The position numbers and the translations under genes are program-made. The notes beneath the pieces were generated by a model. That model ran no database searches. It worked only from the letters and a program-made list of their open reading frames with translations, and was not told where the DNA came from. From positions 496,001 to 560,000 of the forward strand of contig JAYKKR010000026.1 of the NCBI GenBank assembly GCA_036971615.1: DNA of 64,000 nucleotides, written 5' to 3'. The DNA is from Amyloporia xantha. Taxonomy: Eukaryota > Basidiomycota > Agaricomycetes > Polyporales > Adustoporiaceae. Positions 17,685 through 29,308 of the stretch are shown here, one piece after another (the stretch's first letter is position 1; each line of letters opens with the position of its first letter).

Positions 17685-17692
17685 GGCGCCAA

Positions 17693-17836
17693 TTGAAAGG
17701 ATTCGGACGTGACTAGTCCCTCCGAATCCTACGACTCGTGACAGCCAAGAGCGGACAAGATGTGTGACGTCGTCACGGTTGCATCTTGATCCGCTACCGC
17801 CATCATCTCCCGCTGTACATACGGTTCATTTCGCTC
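17693..17836 (+). repeat. Left 144-bp direct repeat of the DIRS-type element
   Basis: Identical to 43065-43208. Begins TTGAAAGGATTCGGACG and contains a 9-bp stem GGATTCGGA/TCCGAATCC with a short loop. Direct rather than inverted ends fit the split-direct-repeat (PAT/Ngaro) branch of DIRS elements. Confidence 0.9.
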
Positions 17837-17879
17837 TTCTCCTCTACCGTCTCTTTATACCTGTCTTCCTCACCACGTC

Positions 17880-19917
17880 ATGACTCTCGAACCGACTCTA
17901 GCACTGGACTTCTTGTCCCCCCTCCCTGGACCATCCACCGAGTTCCCAGGCGGGGCGACGGCACCTGACGAAAATCAACCAACCCCCACAATCGTGGCAA
18001 TCCCGGCTTCGCCAACTCCGGAAGTGCCCGTCCCGAATCTTCCCGGGCCCGGCCGTCACACGAGGTCCCGAGCCAAGGCGGCGGCCCCACAGGCGGATGG
18101 CACCACCTCGGTGACAACACCCAAGCCAGCCACCCGCCGCAGAGTGCGCGTCCCCACGTCCCCGGCGGCGGCCCTTACCAAGCCGGCCACCAAACGGACG
18201 CGCAAAACCCCTGCCCAACCGATCGCGTCTGGACGGGACAAGGGCAAGGGCCCAGCTATACTGCAGGAGCCAGCCCCGTCACCCTTCCGCGGGGCGCGTT
18301 CGCCCTCCCCCCTCCCTCATGAGGACGACAACCCTGTTCCCAGCTCCCCCTCCCCCGGCGCCCAAGCCGTCACCTCGACGCCCACACTGGTCCGCAAACG
18401 TGAGGCCCAGGTCCGCGTACAACTGGCCGCGGACACCTCATCTGCGCGGGATGCCTACTGGAAGCTCCGCGCCCACTTGAGCGACGCTTACCTCCAGCAA
18501 CAACTCGCCAACCTGATGGACTCGCCTGAGCCAGGCCCAACCCCTGCGCTGATGCCGGCAGTTGCCCTACCTGCACGTCCCGAAGGTAAGCCCAACTTCT
18601 CACGTGTGCCGCTGCATCGTGCCCCCTGCGCCGTTGCGCTGTCCGCCGCGCCCCTGCGCTCTTACCGTAGACCACACACATGTAATGCACCTCCGCGCTA
18701 CTCAGGGCACCGCCACGTTACATGGCTGCCGTGCCCTACATCACACATCGCGCCGTTGCGCTGCACACCGCGCCGCTGCGCTAGACACCGCGCCGCTGCG
18801 TGAGACATTGCGCCTTTGCGCTGCACACTGCAACCCCCGCGCTACATGTTTACATACACACGAGATCTGCGCATACCTGCGACACACGCCTAGCCCTGTC
18901 CCACACATTGCACCGCACCGATGCTGACGTGCTTCTTCCACAGCTGTCAGTCAGCCTAAGCAGGCTACTCACACGACCATAAGGGCATCGTCCCGCCATG
19001 ACTTCCCCAATGACGACGAGTTAGTCCCTCTCGACCCCAACCATCTGCCCGACCCGGCTGTGGCGGTCAAGGCCGTACAAGGGGGGCTGAGGGTGTACCT
19101 CCCCCTCACCGCTCTCACCAACAAGGCATGCCGAAACGCACACAAGGCGGCTTTCCGATCACGCGAAACCATCAAAGTCGATAATGGCACCCTCACCGTG
19201 TCCCAGGCCCCACTCGACGCATCGCGCGAGTACCAGCTGTCTGTGGCAGAGTTCCACGAGGCATATCCCCGTCTTGTTAACCTGGTTCGAGCGCACTACC
19301 CAGATGAAGAGCGACGTGACGACCTCGCGAACCGCCTCGATGAACAATACCTTTCCGTTATCCACCGACCCGACTTCTCCACATACCCAGGCATATACAT
19401 CGCATATGACATCGAGGTGCGGCGCCGCTACCAGGGCGGGGAACGTTTCTCGCTCGGCCGCATGTTCTTCACCACTCTTTTCGAAAGAATACGGACAGAA
19501 TACTTGCTTGGCCACATGAATGGGGAGTTCACCCGGGATGGCTATCCAACCGACAGCACCACAGGTCAGCTAGCCACGGCTGCTCCCGGGGGCAGTACCC
19601 TGCGAGCCCCCAACAGGGGCAACAACCAGACAACACAGTCCTTTCGAGCCAACCCCCGTGGCACTGATGCCAACTGGAGTAACACGGCTGCCATCCTCCG
19701 ATGCATCTTCTGTGCGACCCGCCACGGGAAAGGCCCCTGTCCAACAGCCAACTTCCCTTTCATGCAACGACGAGACGACGGCAAGCTGGCCGCTCCGAAC
19801 GGCCGTGAACTCTGCTGCCGTTTCAACGGAAGAGGCTGTCGAGGCGAGTGCAACCGAGCCCACATCTGCACGCTGTGCGGGGGTGAACACCCTGCGCAGT
19901 CCTGCAGGGCTCTCTGA
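17880..19917 (+). CDS. Gag-like protein of the DIRS-type element
   Basis: Two exons, 17880-18585 and 18944-19917, total 559 aa, joined in frame at a GTAAGC donor and CACAG acceptor. The N-terminal 230 residues are Pro/Ala/Thr-rich with basic patches (likely disordered). Exon 2 is folded-looking (LRVYLPLTALTNKACRNAHK, EFHEAYPRLVNLVRAHYPDE, GGERFSLGRMFFTTLFERIR) and ends in a Cys/His-rich zinc-binding region (CIFCATRHGKGPC, CCRFNGRGCRGECNRAHIC, CTLCGGEHPAQSC), as expected of a nucleic-acid-binding capsid protein. The 358-nt intron holds tandem copies of a unit like ACACCGCGCCGCTGCGCT (about 18746-18840). The RT frame overlaps the end. Appears intact. Confidence 0.8.
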
Positions 19918-21214
19918 TATCCGCCCGATAATCACACCGCTACGCTGGCACGTATGGCGGGAGGAACTTCTTGCAGCTGGCTGCTTGGTAGAGTTCCAGG
20001 ATGTACCCGAAGGCATTCGGGACGGTTTTCGCATCGGCGTAGTTTCCAGACCCTCTGTATCTTACATACCACCTAATCACAAATCCGCCTCAGACCAACC
20101 ACAAGCTGTCATCGAACACATTTGCACCGAACTTTCTGCACGACGTTATTCTGGCCCTTTCCATCCTTCTCGTCTTGAACAAATCATCGGTCCCTTTCAT
20201 TCCTCCCCCCTGGGCACAGTCCCGAAAGCCAATAGTCCTGGCATCTTCCGCATTATTCAGGACTTGTCATACCCTCGTAACGACCCCACAGTTTCCTCTG
20301 CAAATTCCGAAATTGATTCCGATGACTTCCCAACTGAGTGGGGTACCTTCTCCGCCGTTGTACTCCTAATTGTCAACGCACCTCCAGGAACTGAGGTGTC
20401 AGTCAACAATGTCGAAAAGGCTTACCGTTGCATTCCTATCCACCCTGAAGACCAAGTCCACATCATCGTAATGTGGAATGATCTAGTATACATCGACCAC
20501 AATGCGTGCTTTGGCATGCGTAGCTCAGGCGGACTCTTCGGCAGGGTGGCCGATGCTATCGTTCGCGTTTTCAAGTTTCACGGTGTACAGGACCTCCTGA
20601 AATGGGTCGATGACTTTATCTTTTTCCGCTACCCCACGCAATCCAACAAAGACGGCTCCTTCACTTTCTCGTACGACGAAACTCTTATATTCTCCATCGG
20701 GAAACGACTCGGATGGCCATGGTCATCGTCCAAACACCGCCCGTTCGCCACATCATTTGAGTACGGCGGGTTCCTCTGGTGCATACCTGACCAAACAGTT
20801 CAGATCCCAGACGGAAAAAAGGCCAAGTATCTCGCACGGATCGCACCGTGGACAGTCGGTGGCTCCGTTACCGAGAAGGAATGCGAAAGCGTGGTCGGAA
20901 TGCTAAACCACTGTTGTCTCGCCGTCCCAGACGGACGTTCTCGTCTCCCTTCCCTTTATCGCATGTCAGCAGCCTTCGCCAAAGCCAATTCACGTTTCTC
21001 TAAACACCGCATTACCCCAGCAGCTGTCGCCGATGTGTCTTGGTGGCGGGATCGCCTCTCATCGCCCTTCTGTGGGCACAGGTTATCAGTTCCCCCCCGA
21101 GACACCTCAAAGAGCATATTTGTCGACACGTCAACATCGTGGGGCATAGGCTTGATCATCAACGGAAGGTGGCTCGCATGGCGCCTATTACCAGGCTGGA
21201 AATCCGAAGGACGC

Positions 21215-22486
21215 TGTCAAGTCAGAAAATGTTTCTGCCGCGGTTCACCGGATACGTCAACAGTATCGGGCTATCACGGTCGTTCGTGTGAGGAGATGGG
21301 TATGATCAATTAGGGATACGACTTTGTATGAATAGCAATCTGTGGAATCGATCCACTCGACTGGCTGGATGTGTGATGTAACTGGACTGGACTATACTGG
21401 GTTGTGGACTGTGACTCGTGGATACGTGACTTGGACTAGAGTTCCGTGTGAACAATAGTCAAAGCTGGGCTTGACTGCTTGACGTGGGCTGGCTGACTTG
21501 GGCTAAAGTTCCGTGTGAACAATAACCAAACTGGACTCGTGACGTAACTGATGATAACGAAGGCGAGTTCCGCGATGAACAAGGCCTATGACTGGGCGGG
21601 ACGTGACGTGACTGACGACGATGAAGGCGAGTTCCGCGATGAACAAGGCCTATAATACTTCTGAGGATGACAACAGGCTATAGAAGCACTGATGAGACCC
21701 TAGGTGACTGCCTATAGGGAAAGATAGATTCGATCCCTAGTGAAGGTTAGTCTTCAGGCTTTGGGCAACGTTTATGCCCTCGGCACTGAGGCTGATGACG
21801 GCGAGGATACTGATACGACGATGACGACGATAATGGCAACAATGAACAGCTGGCGGACGCAATGACAAGAGATACACTGATTGCTCAGCGGACTGCCTGT
21901 GAAGTAAGAAGGACTCTATACTTCAGTGAGGGAAAAGGTAGTGAAGTATTGTACATGCAGCAGGTCTTATATACTCATCTGAGAGTCCGCTGACTAAGCA
22001 TTACTAAGCATCTCATTTCCTTTCTGTCTCTCTCCCTGCTCCGTCATCCAAACAGTCATCTGGCCATCCATTGGCATAAATGCCTCGCTTGGTAAGGGTC
22101 TGTGGAGTATCCAATAGCAGAATTCTCTCACTATAGCCTAGGCCCTTCTCCTTAGTCATGCGCCTCCAGACTTTGGCTAGATCAGCCCGTTTGATGGCCG
22201 GGTATGAGATCTGGGTGTTTCCTCTCTGCAATTGAGGTCACATGATGACCTTCCTAAATAGGCTATTATCCCGCCATCACCTGAGCATTATCTCTGTGCT
22301 CATTCTGATTCTGTAGGCTTGTGTAGCCTGAACCAAGGCTTGGAAAAATATGGGATAAATGAGGAAAATTCTGAATGATCCATTGGTAGGCCTGGGATGA
22401 TCTGCTGCAGAGATAGCTGGAGTGATTGAGGGAATAATGATGCATTTTATCCATGTCCACGAGCCAAACACTTTTGGCGCGTGACA
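21215..22486 (-). repeat. 3' LTR of the gypsy element (1272 bp)
   Basis: On the plus strand it runs from TGTCAAGTCAGAAAATG to CTTTTGGCGCGTGACA. By eye it matches 39841-41112 except G at 21562 against A at 40188. It contains internal duplications, for example two copies of GGCGAGTTCCGCGATGAACA at about 21562 and 21626, and two of AGTTCCGTGTGAACAATA. Confidence 0.93.
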
Positions 22487-22722
22487 TCTGGACGACACAA
22501 GAAATAGCAACTGTCCCCAGTTGCCACCTCTGGGGAAGAGGGGTTTTGGGATGAAGATGCCTTGTCCTCTCCTCCTAATCTTCATCTGAACTGGATTCAG
22601 ATGGAGAATCCGAGTCAGAGTCAGATGACTTGGATGAGCTTTCTGAATACTTCTCCACAGGCTCATCGGATTCCATGCCTTCGTCATCTCTGTCCTCATG
22701 CTCTACTTCATCATCACTGTCT

Positions 22723-25700
22723 TCATCCAGTCTGAGGTTTTGCCACTTCATCTCGAGAGACATAGGGTAGCAGTCGGAAGGCAGCAACTCCCTGTCGCCA
22801 TACAGCACCATCTAGCTCAGCAAGAGCATATGATCCACCTTTGGTACGACGAATCACCTGGAAAGGCCCAAGATAGCGGGGTCTGTGCTTCCTATCTGCA
22901 CTCTTCTCCACACTGCTGTTTCGTACCAGCACAAGGTCTCCTGGGTCATAGATGTGGCGATGCATCCTCTTCTCGTATCTCCTTTCAAAGACTTCCTTTG
23001 AGTGTAAGCGAGACTTCTTTAATGCAGATGCTGCGCGGGCTATGTCTGCAGGCTTCTTTAGCAACTGACGAATGCGTAATGCGAGCAAATCGCTTGTGGA
23101 CATTCCTGCCTGGAAGTTCTCCACCATAAATGATGCCTCGAGGAGATCGAAAGGAAGGACTGGATGAACACCGTAAAGGAGATAGTAGGCTGAATATCCT
23201 GTGACCTGGCTAACTGTGATGCGATCTGTGAAGAAAGCATGATGAACATAATTTGGCCATTGGTCCCATTTGCCCTCACAGGTCTTCATGATGGATTCAC
23301 GTATAATGAAATGTCCTCGCTCAACTACACCATTGGCTTTGGAATTGTAGCTCGAGATCATGATCTGTGGGATATGGTGCCTGCGCATGAGCTCTTGGAA
23401 TGCCTCCTTGAATTCTCCTCCATTGTCTGTCACAACTTCTCCTACCGCTCCATATCTGCAGAGAATCTGTTCAAAGAAGAAATCTGCCACACTCTTGGCT
23501 GTCTTCTTTCGAAGGGACTTTCCTTCACTGGCTCGTGAAAGGTCATCTCTAGCTGCTATGATGTACTTGAAACCTTTGGCTTTTGGCATCTCCATAATGT
23601 CAAGATAGACCTTGGTGAAGATTGTCGAAGGTGCAGAAATGATAATGGGGACCTCGACCTTGCGTGTGCTTCGTACTTGGCATTCATGGCACGATCGCAC
23701 ATGATGTCGAACATCATTCCACAGGTTTGGCCAGTAGAATCGCTCCTTGATAGTCTGCATTACTGCCTGCTCTCCTCGATGCCCAAGTCCTTCATGGGCT
23801 CCCACTAGGATCTCCAATCTTCTTCTCGCTTCCAATATAACTCTCTTGGGAGGTAGATTGCCATTCCGCCTGTACATCTTTCCTCCTCTCACCAGATATC
23901 GACTGGCCTTGCGAATGAACCTGCGACGTGCCTGGATAGAGTCAAATTCTGGAGTCTCCAGAGTCTGCAGGAAATGCATGTAGTCTCGAAGGGCCTGATC
24001 TTGCTTCGAATCGGTAGATATCATCACCTCAGCGTTAATGCTGGCAAGGCCTGCAAAATAGCTCGAGACATCCTGATATGGCAGGTTCTGATGCCGGTCC
24101 TTGATCTCGGTGTAAAGGGCAATATCATCCAACCAACTGTCATCTTCCTCTTCTAGTTCTTCTTCCTCTGCCCGTTCTCTTCTTGAAAGTGCATCTGGTC
24201 CTCTGTGCTTCTCTGCAGGAACATGAATCAGGGTAAAGTGGAACATGAGTACACCCTGGATCCATCGATTAATTGCTGCATTAGGCTGAAGATCTGGCTC
24301 ATTGAGCATGCCTTTGATATACTTGGCATCCACTTCGACCTGTAGATTCTGGACCCCGATGAGGTAGAGTCGATAGGCACGAAGGGCTCGATAGAGTCCA
24401 TACAACTCCAACTTTGGCTGGGAATACCTTGCTTCTCTTTCATCCATCAGTATTGATCCATAGCGAGCTGGCCTCTTCTTCTTCTGGTCATCATACTGGG
24501 ATAGAATAAAACCAACTGCAATCTTGCTGGAGTCGACTGATAGAACTACTGGATTCGGTGATTGATAGTCAATGGGGCGAAGAGCAGGAGCAGAGGTTAT
24601 TGCTTGCTTTAGTGCATCAAATGCTTGCTGCCTTCGCTCGTCCCATACAAACTCGGTTTCTCGATGAAGTAGTTCGGAAAGTGGTCTCCCAAGCTTGGAG
24701 TAATTGTGAATCCAAATGCGAACAGTTCCGCACAGTCCCATGAATGCTCGAACATCATGGACTGTCTTCAACACTGGCCAATTAAGAATCTTCTCTATCT
24801 TGTTTGGCTCCGGCAAACGTCCTTCTGGTGTGCACTTCTGTCCTACAATGATGACTTCCTGCCTCCCCAGCTGTGCTTTGTTTGGGGCAAAGGTTCCACC
24901 TGCATGGCCAACTCGGTGCATGATTCTATGAACATCCCGAGCATGTTCCCAAATGAATCGCCTGATGCCTGGATTCTCCTTCAACACCTCTGGTCTTCCA
25001 TCTGCATCTGGATATTCTGTACTTGGTCCTTTGATGGGTAGGTCATCAATAAAGATGTTTGCGTATTCGGGTATTTCGTCCTGAAGGATGAAAACCATAC
25101 ACTTTTGGAATTCTGCTGGAGAATTGGTAAAACCCATGGGCAATGATGTGATGCGTAGTAAACCAAGTGGACTCTGGAATGATGTCATGTCCCTGCTCAT
25201 CGGATGGACTTTGCGAGCATCAAATCCCCAGAATAAGTCAAAGACTGAATAGCACTTCCGTCCTGCAAATGGTTCCACAAAGTCATCGAGCTGAGGTGGG
25301 AGACCTGCATCTCGAATGGTTACCCGATTTAACGGCTGGAGGTCATGTACAATCCGCAACTTTCCATTCTTCTTCATCACGCAAAACCATCGCGAGCGGT
25401 ATGACGATTGGCTTGGTTCATAGACTCCTGCCGCAATCTTTTCCTTCAATAGTGCAATCACCTTTTCCTTGATTCCTGGAGGAATGGGAATGTTAACAAA
25501 CTCCCAAGGTTCATGCGGGACTACCGGAATTATGTATGGAGTGAAGTAGTCTTCCCGAAATGTCCCCCGGTGGCTTTCTTCAAAGGCTAGTGTGTTCTCA
25601 TTGAGCAGAAGGATGTGCCTGAATAGCTTCTCCTCCTCGGTCCACAGAAATCCATCCGAATTTATGTTCATCTCTTCGAGACGCTCCTCGGTTAGTCGTT

Positions 25701-26925
25701 TACCAGGCACAAAGTCAGGTGGATGTGGCGTGAGAGTTGGCAATGTTAGCAATGGATCCTCGGGGAATCGCCTCTCCACTCTAGCATCCTCTGGGAATAC
25801 TCCTGGCACTGGTTTGACACGTCGATCGACTCTCTTGTATGCTCCATAGACCTCTGTGCCCATGCATACAAAGACTTCCTCATCATCTTCTTCCATCTCG
25901 AAAGAATAGGCAAGTGGGATATGAGGTCCTTCTCCAGGATCATCTTCATCCACATAGATGAAGTAAGAGGAGGGTCCATGCTTGTCTTCTTCAGCCAAAC
26001 CTTCTTCTTCGTCCTCAGAATCCCAATCAAACTCGTGAGGAAGCACGAAGTGTGAGGACAGCACATGCACGGGCTCATGTGACTTGTCTATGGTTAAGTC
26101 CTTCTTTGGGCACTTATCGCTCCAAAATTCCGAACTGGAGTTTGGTGACTTAGTAATATGCCAGGGACTTAGTATCGCACAATTGGGATTTTCGTCTAAG
26201 GGTTTTCTTGATTCCACGAAGCCACATGCTACTCGAGGAATCGTCCTATAGATATCGTACAATGATAGCGGCGTAGCGGGGACTATGGTACCATACGCGG
26301 CGAGAACAGAAGACGTGAGAGTCATAGGGTAGTACAGGGAGTAGTCGAAGTAGATAGGGACTGGCGATATAGCGGGGACGTCAACAGGCGTACCATATAA
26401 GGTGAGGTAATCGTACACAAGGTGAGATGTCAGGTAGAGCGAGAGCAGGTACCTGTGAGATAACGCAGAGGAACATACTGTGTTATTGGATCGTGGACCG
26501 TGCTTCGTCGAGCGCTGGGCTACTAGACCGTTGGCACGGCGCACATCAGATAGAAGGACTTCGATAGTTAACTGATTTGATTGCGAAAGGATGAGTCGTT
26601 TGAAACATGATTGAGGACAGTGAACATACATGGCTACACGGCCCGCGCGCGGCGCAACAACAGTCGGGAGGTTAGACACGGCGGGATCCCGGCGCAGGCG
26701 GAAGTCTTCCTGCTTCGCCAAAGAATCCACGCTCGCGGCGCGCATGGAGATCGAGCATGTAGGAACAGGTGACATCGAAGTTAAGTAAGGTGTCGATGAT
26801 CGTGATGACCATGTCTGTGTCGTCCTCATATCCGAGCTGAGGGTCAGTGGTGCGAAAACGTCCAAAGAACTCGCGGCAATACGCAAGAGAGAGACGCTCC
26901 CGAGGCCAGAGAAACGGATTACCAC
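22723..26925 (-). CDS. Gypsy Pol: reverse transcriptase, RNase H, integrase
   Basis: Long open frame read from 26925 to the stop at 22723. RT: IPPGIKEKVIALLKEKIAAG, RIVHDLQPLNRVTIRDAGLP, LPMGFTNSPAEFQKCM, catalytic box FIDDLPIKG (the usual Y of YxDD is F-I). RNase H: LSVDSSKIAVGFILSQ, ARYSQPKLELYGLYRALRAY, VDAKYIKGML. Integrase: HHCC zinc domain HEGLGHRGEQ...SCHECQVR, then the DDE core with YLDIMEMPKAKGF, VVTDNGGEFKEAF and the following Glu in KANGVVERGH. It ends GPFQVIRRTKGGSYALAELD. No chromodomain seen. The first ~85 codons overlap the upstream frame (26672-27768) in a different phase, so Pol is probably reached by a +1 frameshift or the frame was broken. Otherwise uninterrupted and apparently functional. 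Confidence 0.9.
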   Translation of the reverse strand: MVIRFSGLGSVSLLRIAASSLDVFAPLTLSSDMRTTQTWSSRSSTPYLTSMSPVPTCSISMRAASVDSLAKQEDFRLRRDPAVSNLPTVVAPRAGRVAMYVHCPQSCFKRLILSQSNQLTIEVLLSDVRRANGLVAQRSTKHGPRSNNTVCSSALSHRYLLSLYLTSHLVYDYLTLYGTPVDVPAISPVPIYFDYSLYYPMTLTSSVLAAYGTIVPATPLSLYDIYRTIPRVACGFVESRKPLDENPNCAILSPWHITKSPNSSSEFWSDKCPKKDLTIDKSHEPVHVLSSHFVLPHEFDWDSEDEEEGLAEEDKHGPSSYFIYVDEDDPGEGPHIPLAYSFEMEEDDEEVFVCMGTEVYGAYKRVDRRVKPVPGVFPEDARVERRFPEDPLLTLPTLTPHPPDFVPGKRLTEERLEEMNINSDGFLWTEEEKLFRHILLLNENTLAFEESHRGTFREDYFTPYIIPVVPHEPWEFVNIPIPPGIKEKVIALLKEKIAAGVYEPSQSSYRSRWFCVMKKNGKLRIVHDLQPLNRVTIRDAGLPPQLDDFVEPFAGRKCYSVFDLFWGFDARKVHPMSRDMTSFQSPLGLLRITSLPMGFTNSPAEFQKCMVFILQDEIPEYANIFIDDLPIKGPSTEYPDADGRPEVLKENPGIRRFIWEHARDVHRIMHRVGHAGGTFAPNKAQLGRQEVIIVGQKCTPEGRLPEPNKIEKILNWPVLKTVHDVRAFMGLCGTVRIWIHNYSKLGRPLSELLHRETEFVWDERRQQAFDALKQAITSAPALRPIDYQSPNPVVLSVDSSKIAVGFILSQYDDQKKKRPARYGSILMDEREARYSQPKLELYGLYRALRAYRLYLIGVQNLQVEVDAKYIKGMLNEPDLQPNAAINRWIQGVLMFHFTLIHVPAEKHRGPDALSRRERAEEEELEEEDDSWLDDIALYTEIKDRHQNLPYQDVSSYFAGLASINAEVMISTDSKQDQALRDYMHFLQTLETPEFDSIQARRRFIRKASRYLVRGGKMYRRNGNLPPKRVILEARRRLEILVGAHEGLGHRGEQAVMQTIKERFYWPNLWNDVRHHVRSCHECQVRSTRKVEVPIIISAPSTIFTKVYLDIMEMPKAKGFKYIIAARDDLSRASEGKSLRKKTAKSVADFFFEQILCRYGAVGEVVTDNGGEFKEAFQELMRRHHIPQIMISSYNSKANGVVERGHFIIRESIMKTCEGKWDQWPNYVHHAFFTDRITVSQVTGYSAYYLLYGVHPVLPFDLLEASFMVENFQAGMSTSDLLALRIRQLLKKPADIARAASALKKSRLHSKEVFERRYEKRMHRHIYDPGDLVLVRNSSVEKSADRKHRPRYLGPFQVIRRTKGGSYALAELDGAVWRQGVAAFRLLPYVSRDEVAKPQTG

Positions 26926-27768
26926 GATATGGGGATATCAGATCAAGGAAGTCCGTACGCCTACGAGTGCGCGGGACTATTCCTCCCTCGAGCCCTATTT
27001 CGCTGCGGCGGACCTCGCGAATGCCGTCCCGTCGGGCGCGGCTCTGGACTGTATGTACGGCGTGTAGCATAGCGCGTCGGACGCGGCGCGCGGCGTGATA
27101 GTCGTAGGGGGCAGCTTCTCCGTCGAGTTCGAAGGTGAGCCGCTGCAGTTCGTCTTCCATAGTGGACGGGGGTGCGGGTTTGCTGAGTTCGTCGGACATG
27201 CGCTGGAGCTGCTCGGCGAGGGAGGTACAGTTGGTGGACGTACGAGTCGTGGGTCTGCTTTCGTCCGTGTCCGAGCCGGACTCGTCGGCGAGCTCGCCCA
27301 GCTCCATGCTAGAGCGCTCAGGTCCTACGTTGAGTTTGGTTGACGGGACATTACCGTCGCTAGCCTCGTCCATTGTATCTTCGTCGATCGCATCGGGCGT
27401 CGAATCGCGAGTGGCCGTAGTGCTAGCAGGAGATGAAGGGTACAGAAGCAGCATGAGCGAGGGCGTGGGCGGGGTGTCGTCGGCAGGGCGGGGATTTAGT
27501 AGGATGGCGCTCATCGAGTCGTCAAGCGACGGGAAAATGGGAGCGGGGACGGCGTGCGCGTCGTCGATGAGCAGCACAGCAGGGTCGAGAGCCGAGGCAA
27601 TAGCGGGCACGGATGCTGACGTGGCCGAAGCGGGGGTGTCAAGCACAGTGGTAGCGGCGGCGTCGACAGCTGGGGCGCAAGTCGTACCGAAGGCGGATGC
27701 GTGAACAGCGTCGAAGGCGGCGGCGTGGAGGGCGTCGTCAGCGTCGTGCATGGGTGAGTAGGAGAGCG
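26672..27768 (-). CDS. Gypsy polyprotein, segment between foldback 1 and Pol
   Basis: Continues the frame of 31126-34762 when foldback 1 and one target duplication are skipped (NRSQ joins SLSYSPMHDADD). Low-complexity Ala/Asp/Ser-rich stretch, then a folded-looking block (YRGNPFLWPRERLSLAYCRE, TDMVITIIDTLLNFDVTCSY) and a stop at 26672. No recognised domain. Overlaps the Pol frame by about 250 nt. Confidence 0.6.
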
Positions 27769-28139
27769 ACTGACTCACCAACTTATGTACCCCTGATGCA
27801 CCAACATGACGGGTAGGCCCAGGAACGCTTATGCACCAGGCAGCGCATTGGCCTGGCTGTTGATGCATCACTTCCTGGGGCTTCGCCGGAACCTCCGGGG
27901 CCTCCTCCCTTTCGCCGTAGGCCCCCTTCGGCATCACGGCTTGTTACCATATGTAGTAGGTATCTATCAGAAAGGCCCTAGGCCATTTAATTTACAGCGA
28001 AATTCATATTTTGGTGCCACAGGCTCATTTGGGCATCAAAAATATGTCAAAATATCAAAAAAATAGATTTTTATTTTCAATAGCTACAGGCTATACTAAT
28101 ACAAATATGAATCACTGTATATAACCCGCAGCCTGCTGC

Positions 28140-29010
28140 GGTGTAAGCAAATGCAGATCGAGCAAGGGGAGCGGGCTGGGCGTGTGAGCGCAGACCGAGT
28201 GAGCGAGCGGGGCAGGGGATCGAGCGAGCAGGGCGGGGCAGCATCCGAGTGAAGGGGTGCAGTAGCGTCCGTGTGAAGGGGCGGGGCTGCGTTCGAGCAA
28301 CGGGGCCGTGCAGCGTTCGAGCAACGGGCCCGGGAGGCGTTCGAGCGACGGGGGAGGGCAGCGTCTGAGCGACGGGGCCGTGTAGCGTCTGAGCGATGGG
28401 GCCGTGTAGCGTTCAGGCAACGGGGCCGGGGGGCGTTCGAGCGACGGGGGAGGGCAGCGTCCTAGCGACGGGGAGGGCAGCGTCTGAGCGACGGGGCAGC
28501 GTCGGAGCGACGGGACCGTGCAGCGTTCGAGCGACAGGGAAGGGGAGCGTCCGAGCGACGGGGCCGTGCAGCGTTTGAGCAGCGGGGCCGGGGGGCATTC
28601 GAGCGACGGGGGGAGGGGAGCGTCCGAGCAAGGAGGCCGTGCAGCGTTCGAGCAACGGGGCCGGGGTGCGTTCGAGTGACAGGGGAGGGCAGCGTCGGAG
28701 CGACAGAGAGGGGAGCGTCCTAGCAACGGAGAGGGGAGAGTCCTAGCAAGGGGCGGGGAGCGTCCGAATGAAGGGGGCTAGCGAGGGGCGGGGCAGCGTC
28801 CGAGCGCGGGGCAGGGAGCGTCCTAGAGACGGGGTCGTGAGCGACGGGGTCGTGCAGCGTCGGAGCGACGGGGAGGGTAGCGTCGGAGGTGGGTGAACGT
28901 AGACGCGGACGGACGGACGGTGCAGGTGGACGTAGACGCGGACGGACTGACGGTGCAGGTGGACGCAAGCCAGCTACGCTGGCTGCGCGAGTGGAGAGGG
29001 CAGAGGACGG
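28140..29010. repeat. GC-rich tandem array, left arm of foldback 1
   Basis: About 18-bp degenerate units such as GCGTTCGAGCGACGGGGC repeated in tandem. Read on the minus strand it is open in several frames, giving an Arg/Pro/Ser/Leu-rich low-complexity peptide. Confidence 0.8.
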
Positions 29011-29276
29011 GGGTGCAGCGTGAGGGAGCGGGCGTGCATTGTGCGCTGTCAATCTAGGTCAGCAATTGAAGAATACAAAAGGACAACAAAACTTACTTTA
29101 TAACGCTGCTCACGAGCAGCAGCGGGTCGTCGTCGCCGACCACAGTGACGACGACGACGACGACGACGACGAGCAGCCAAAGGCGACGCGTCACCTTTGG
29201 CAGTCCGGGAAATGCCGGGTTTCCCAAAGCGGAAGGCGTCTTAAACGTCTTACATTCGTCTTACGACGGCTGGGGC

Positions 29277-29308
29277 ACTATTGAGAACATTCCTGTGTTC
29301 TCAATAGT
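29277..29308. repeat. 13-bp hairpin at the inner edge of foldback 1's left arm
   Basis: ACTATTGAGAACA, a 6-nt loop, then its exact complement. Foldback 2 has a different-sequence hairpin at the equivalent place (36408-36429). Confidence 0.75.

Noticed and set aside
18370..18941. Several 60-110 codon frames over the DIRS gag intron
   Set aside because: Explained by GC-rich repeats inside the intron; no motif and no splice support.
22013..22231. 72-aa frame inside each LTR (also at 40639-40857)
   Set aside because: Identical in both copies only because the LTRs are identical; too short and without recognisable features.
28112..28726. Minus-strand 204-aa frame in the left array of foldback 1
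   Set aside because: Low-complexity translation of tandem repeats, open in several frames. Kept only as part of the cassette idea, not as a protein.
28140..29010. CRISPR-like array
   Set aside because: Contiguous degenerate units without unique spacers, in a eukaryotic transposon arm.
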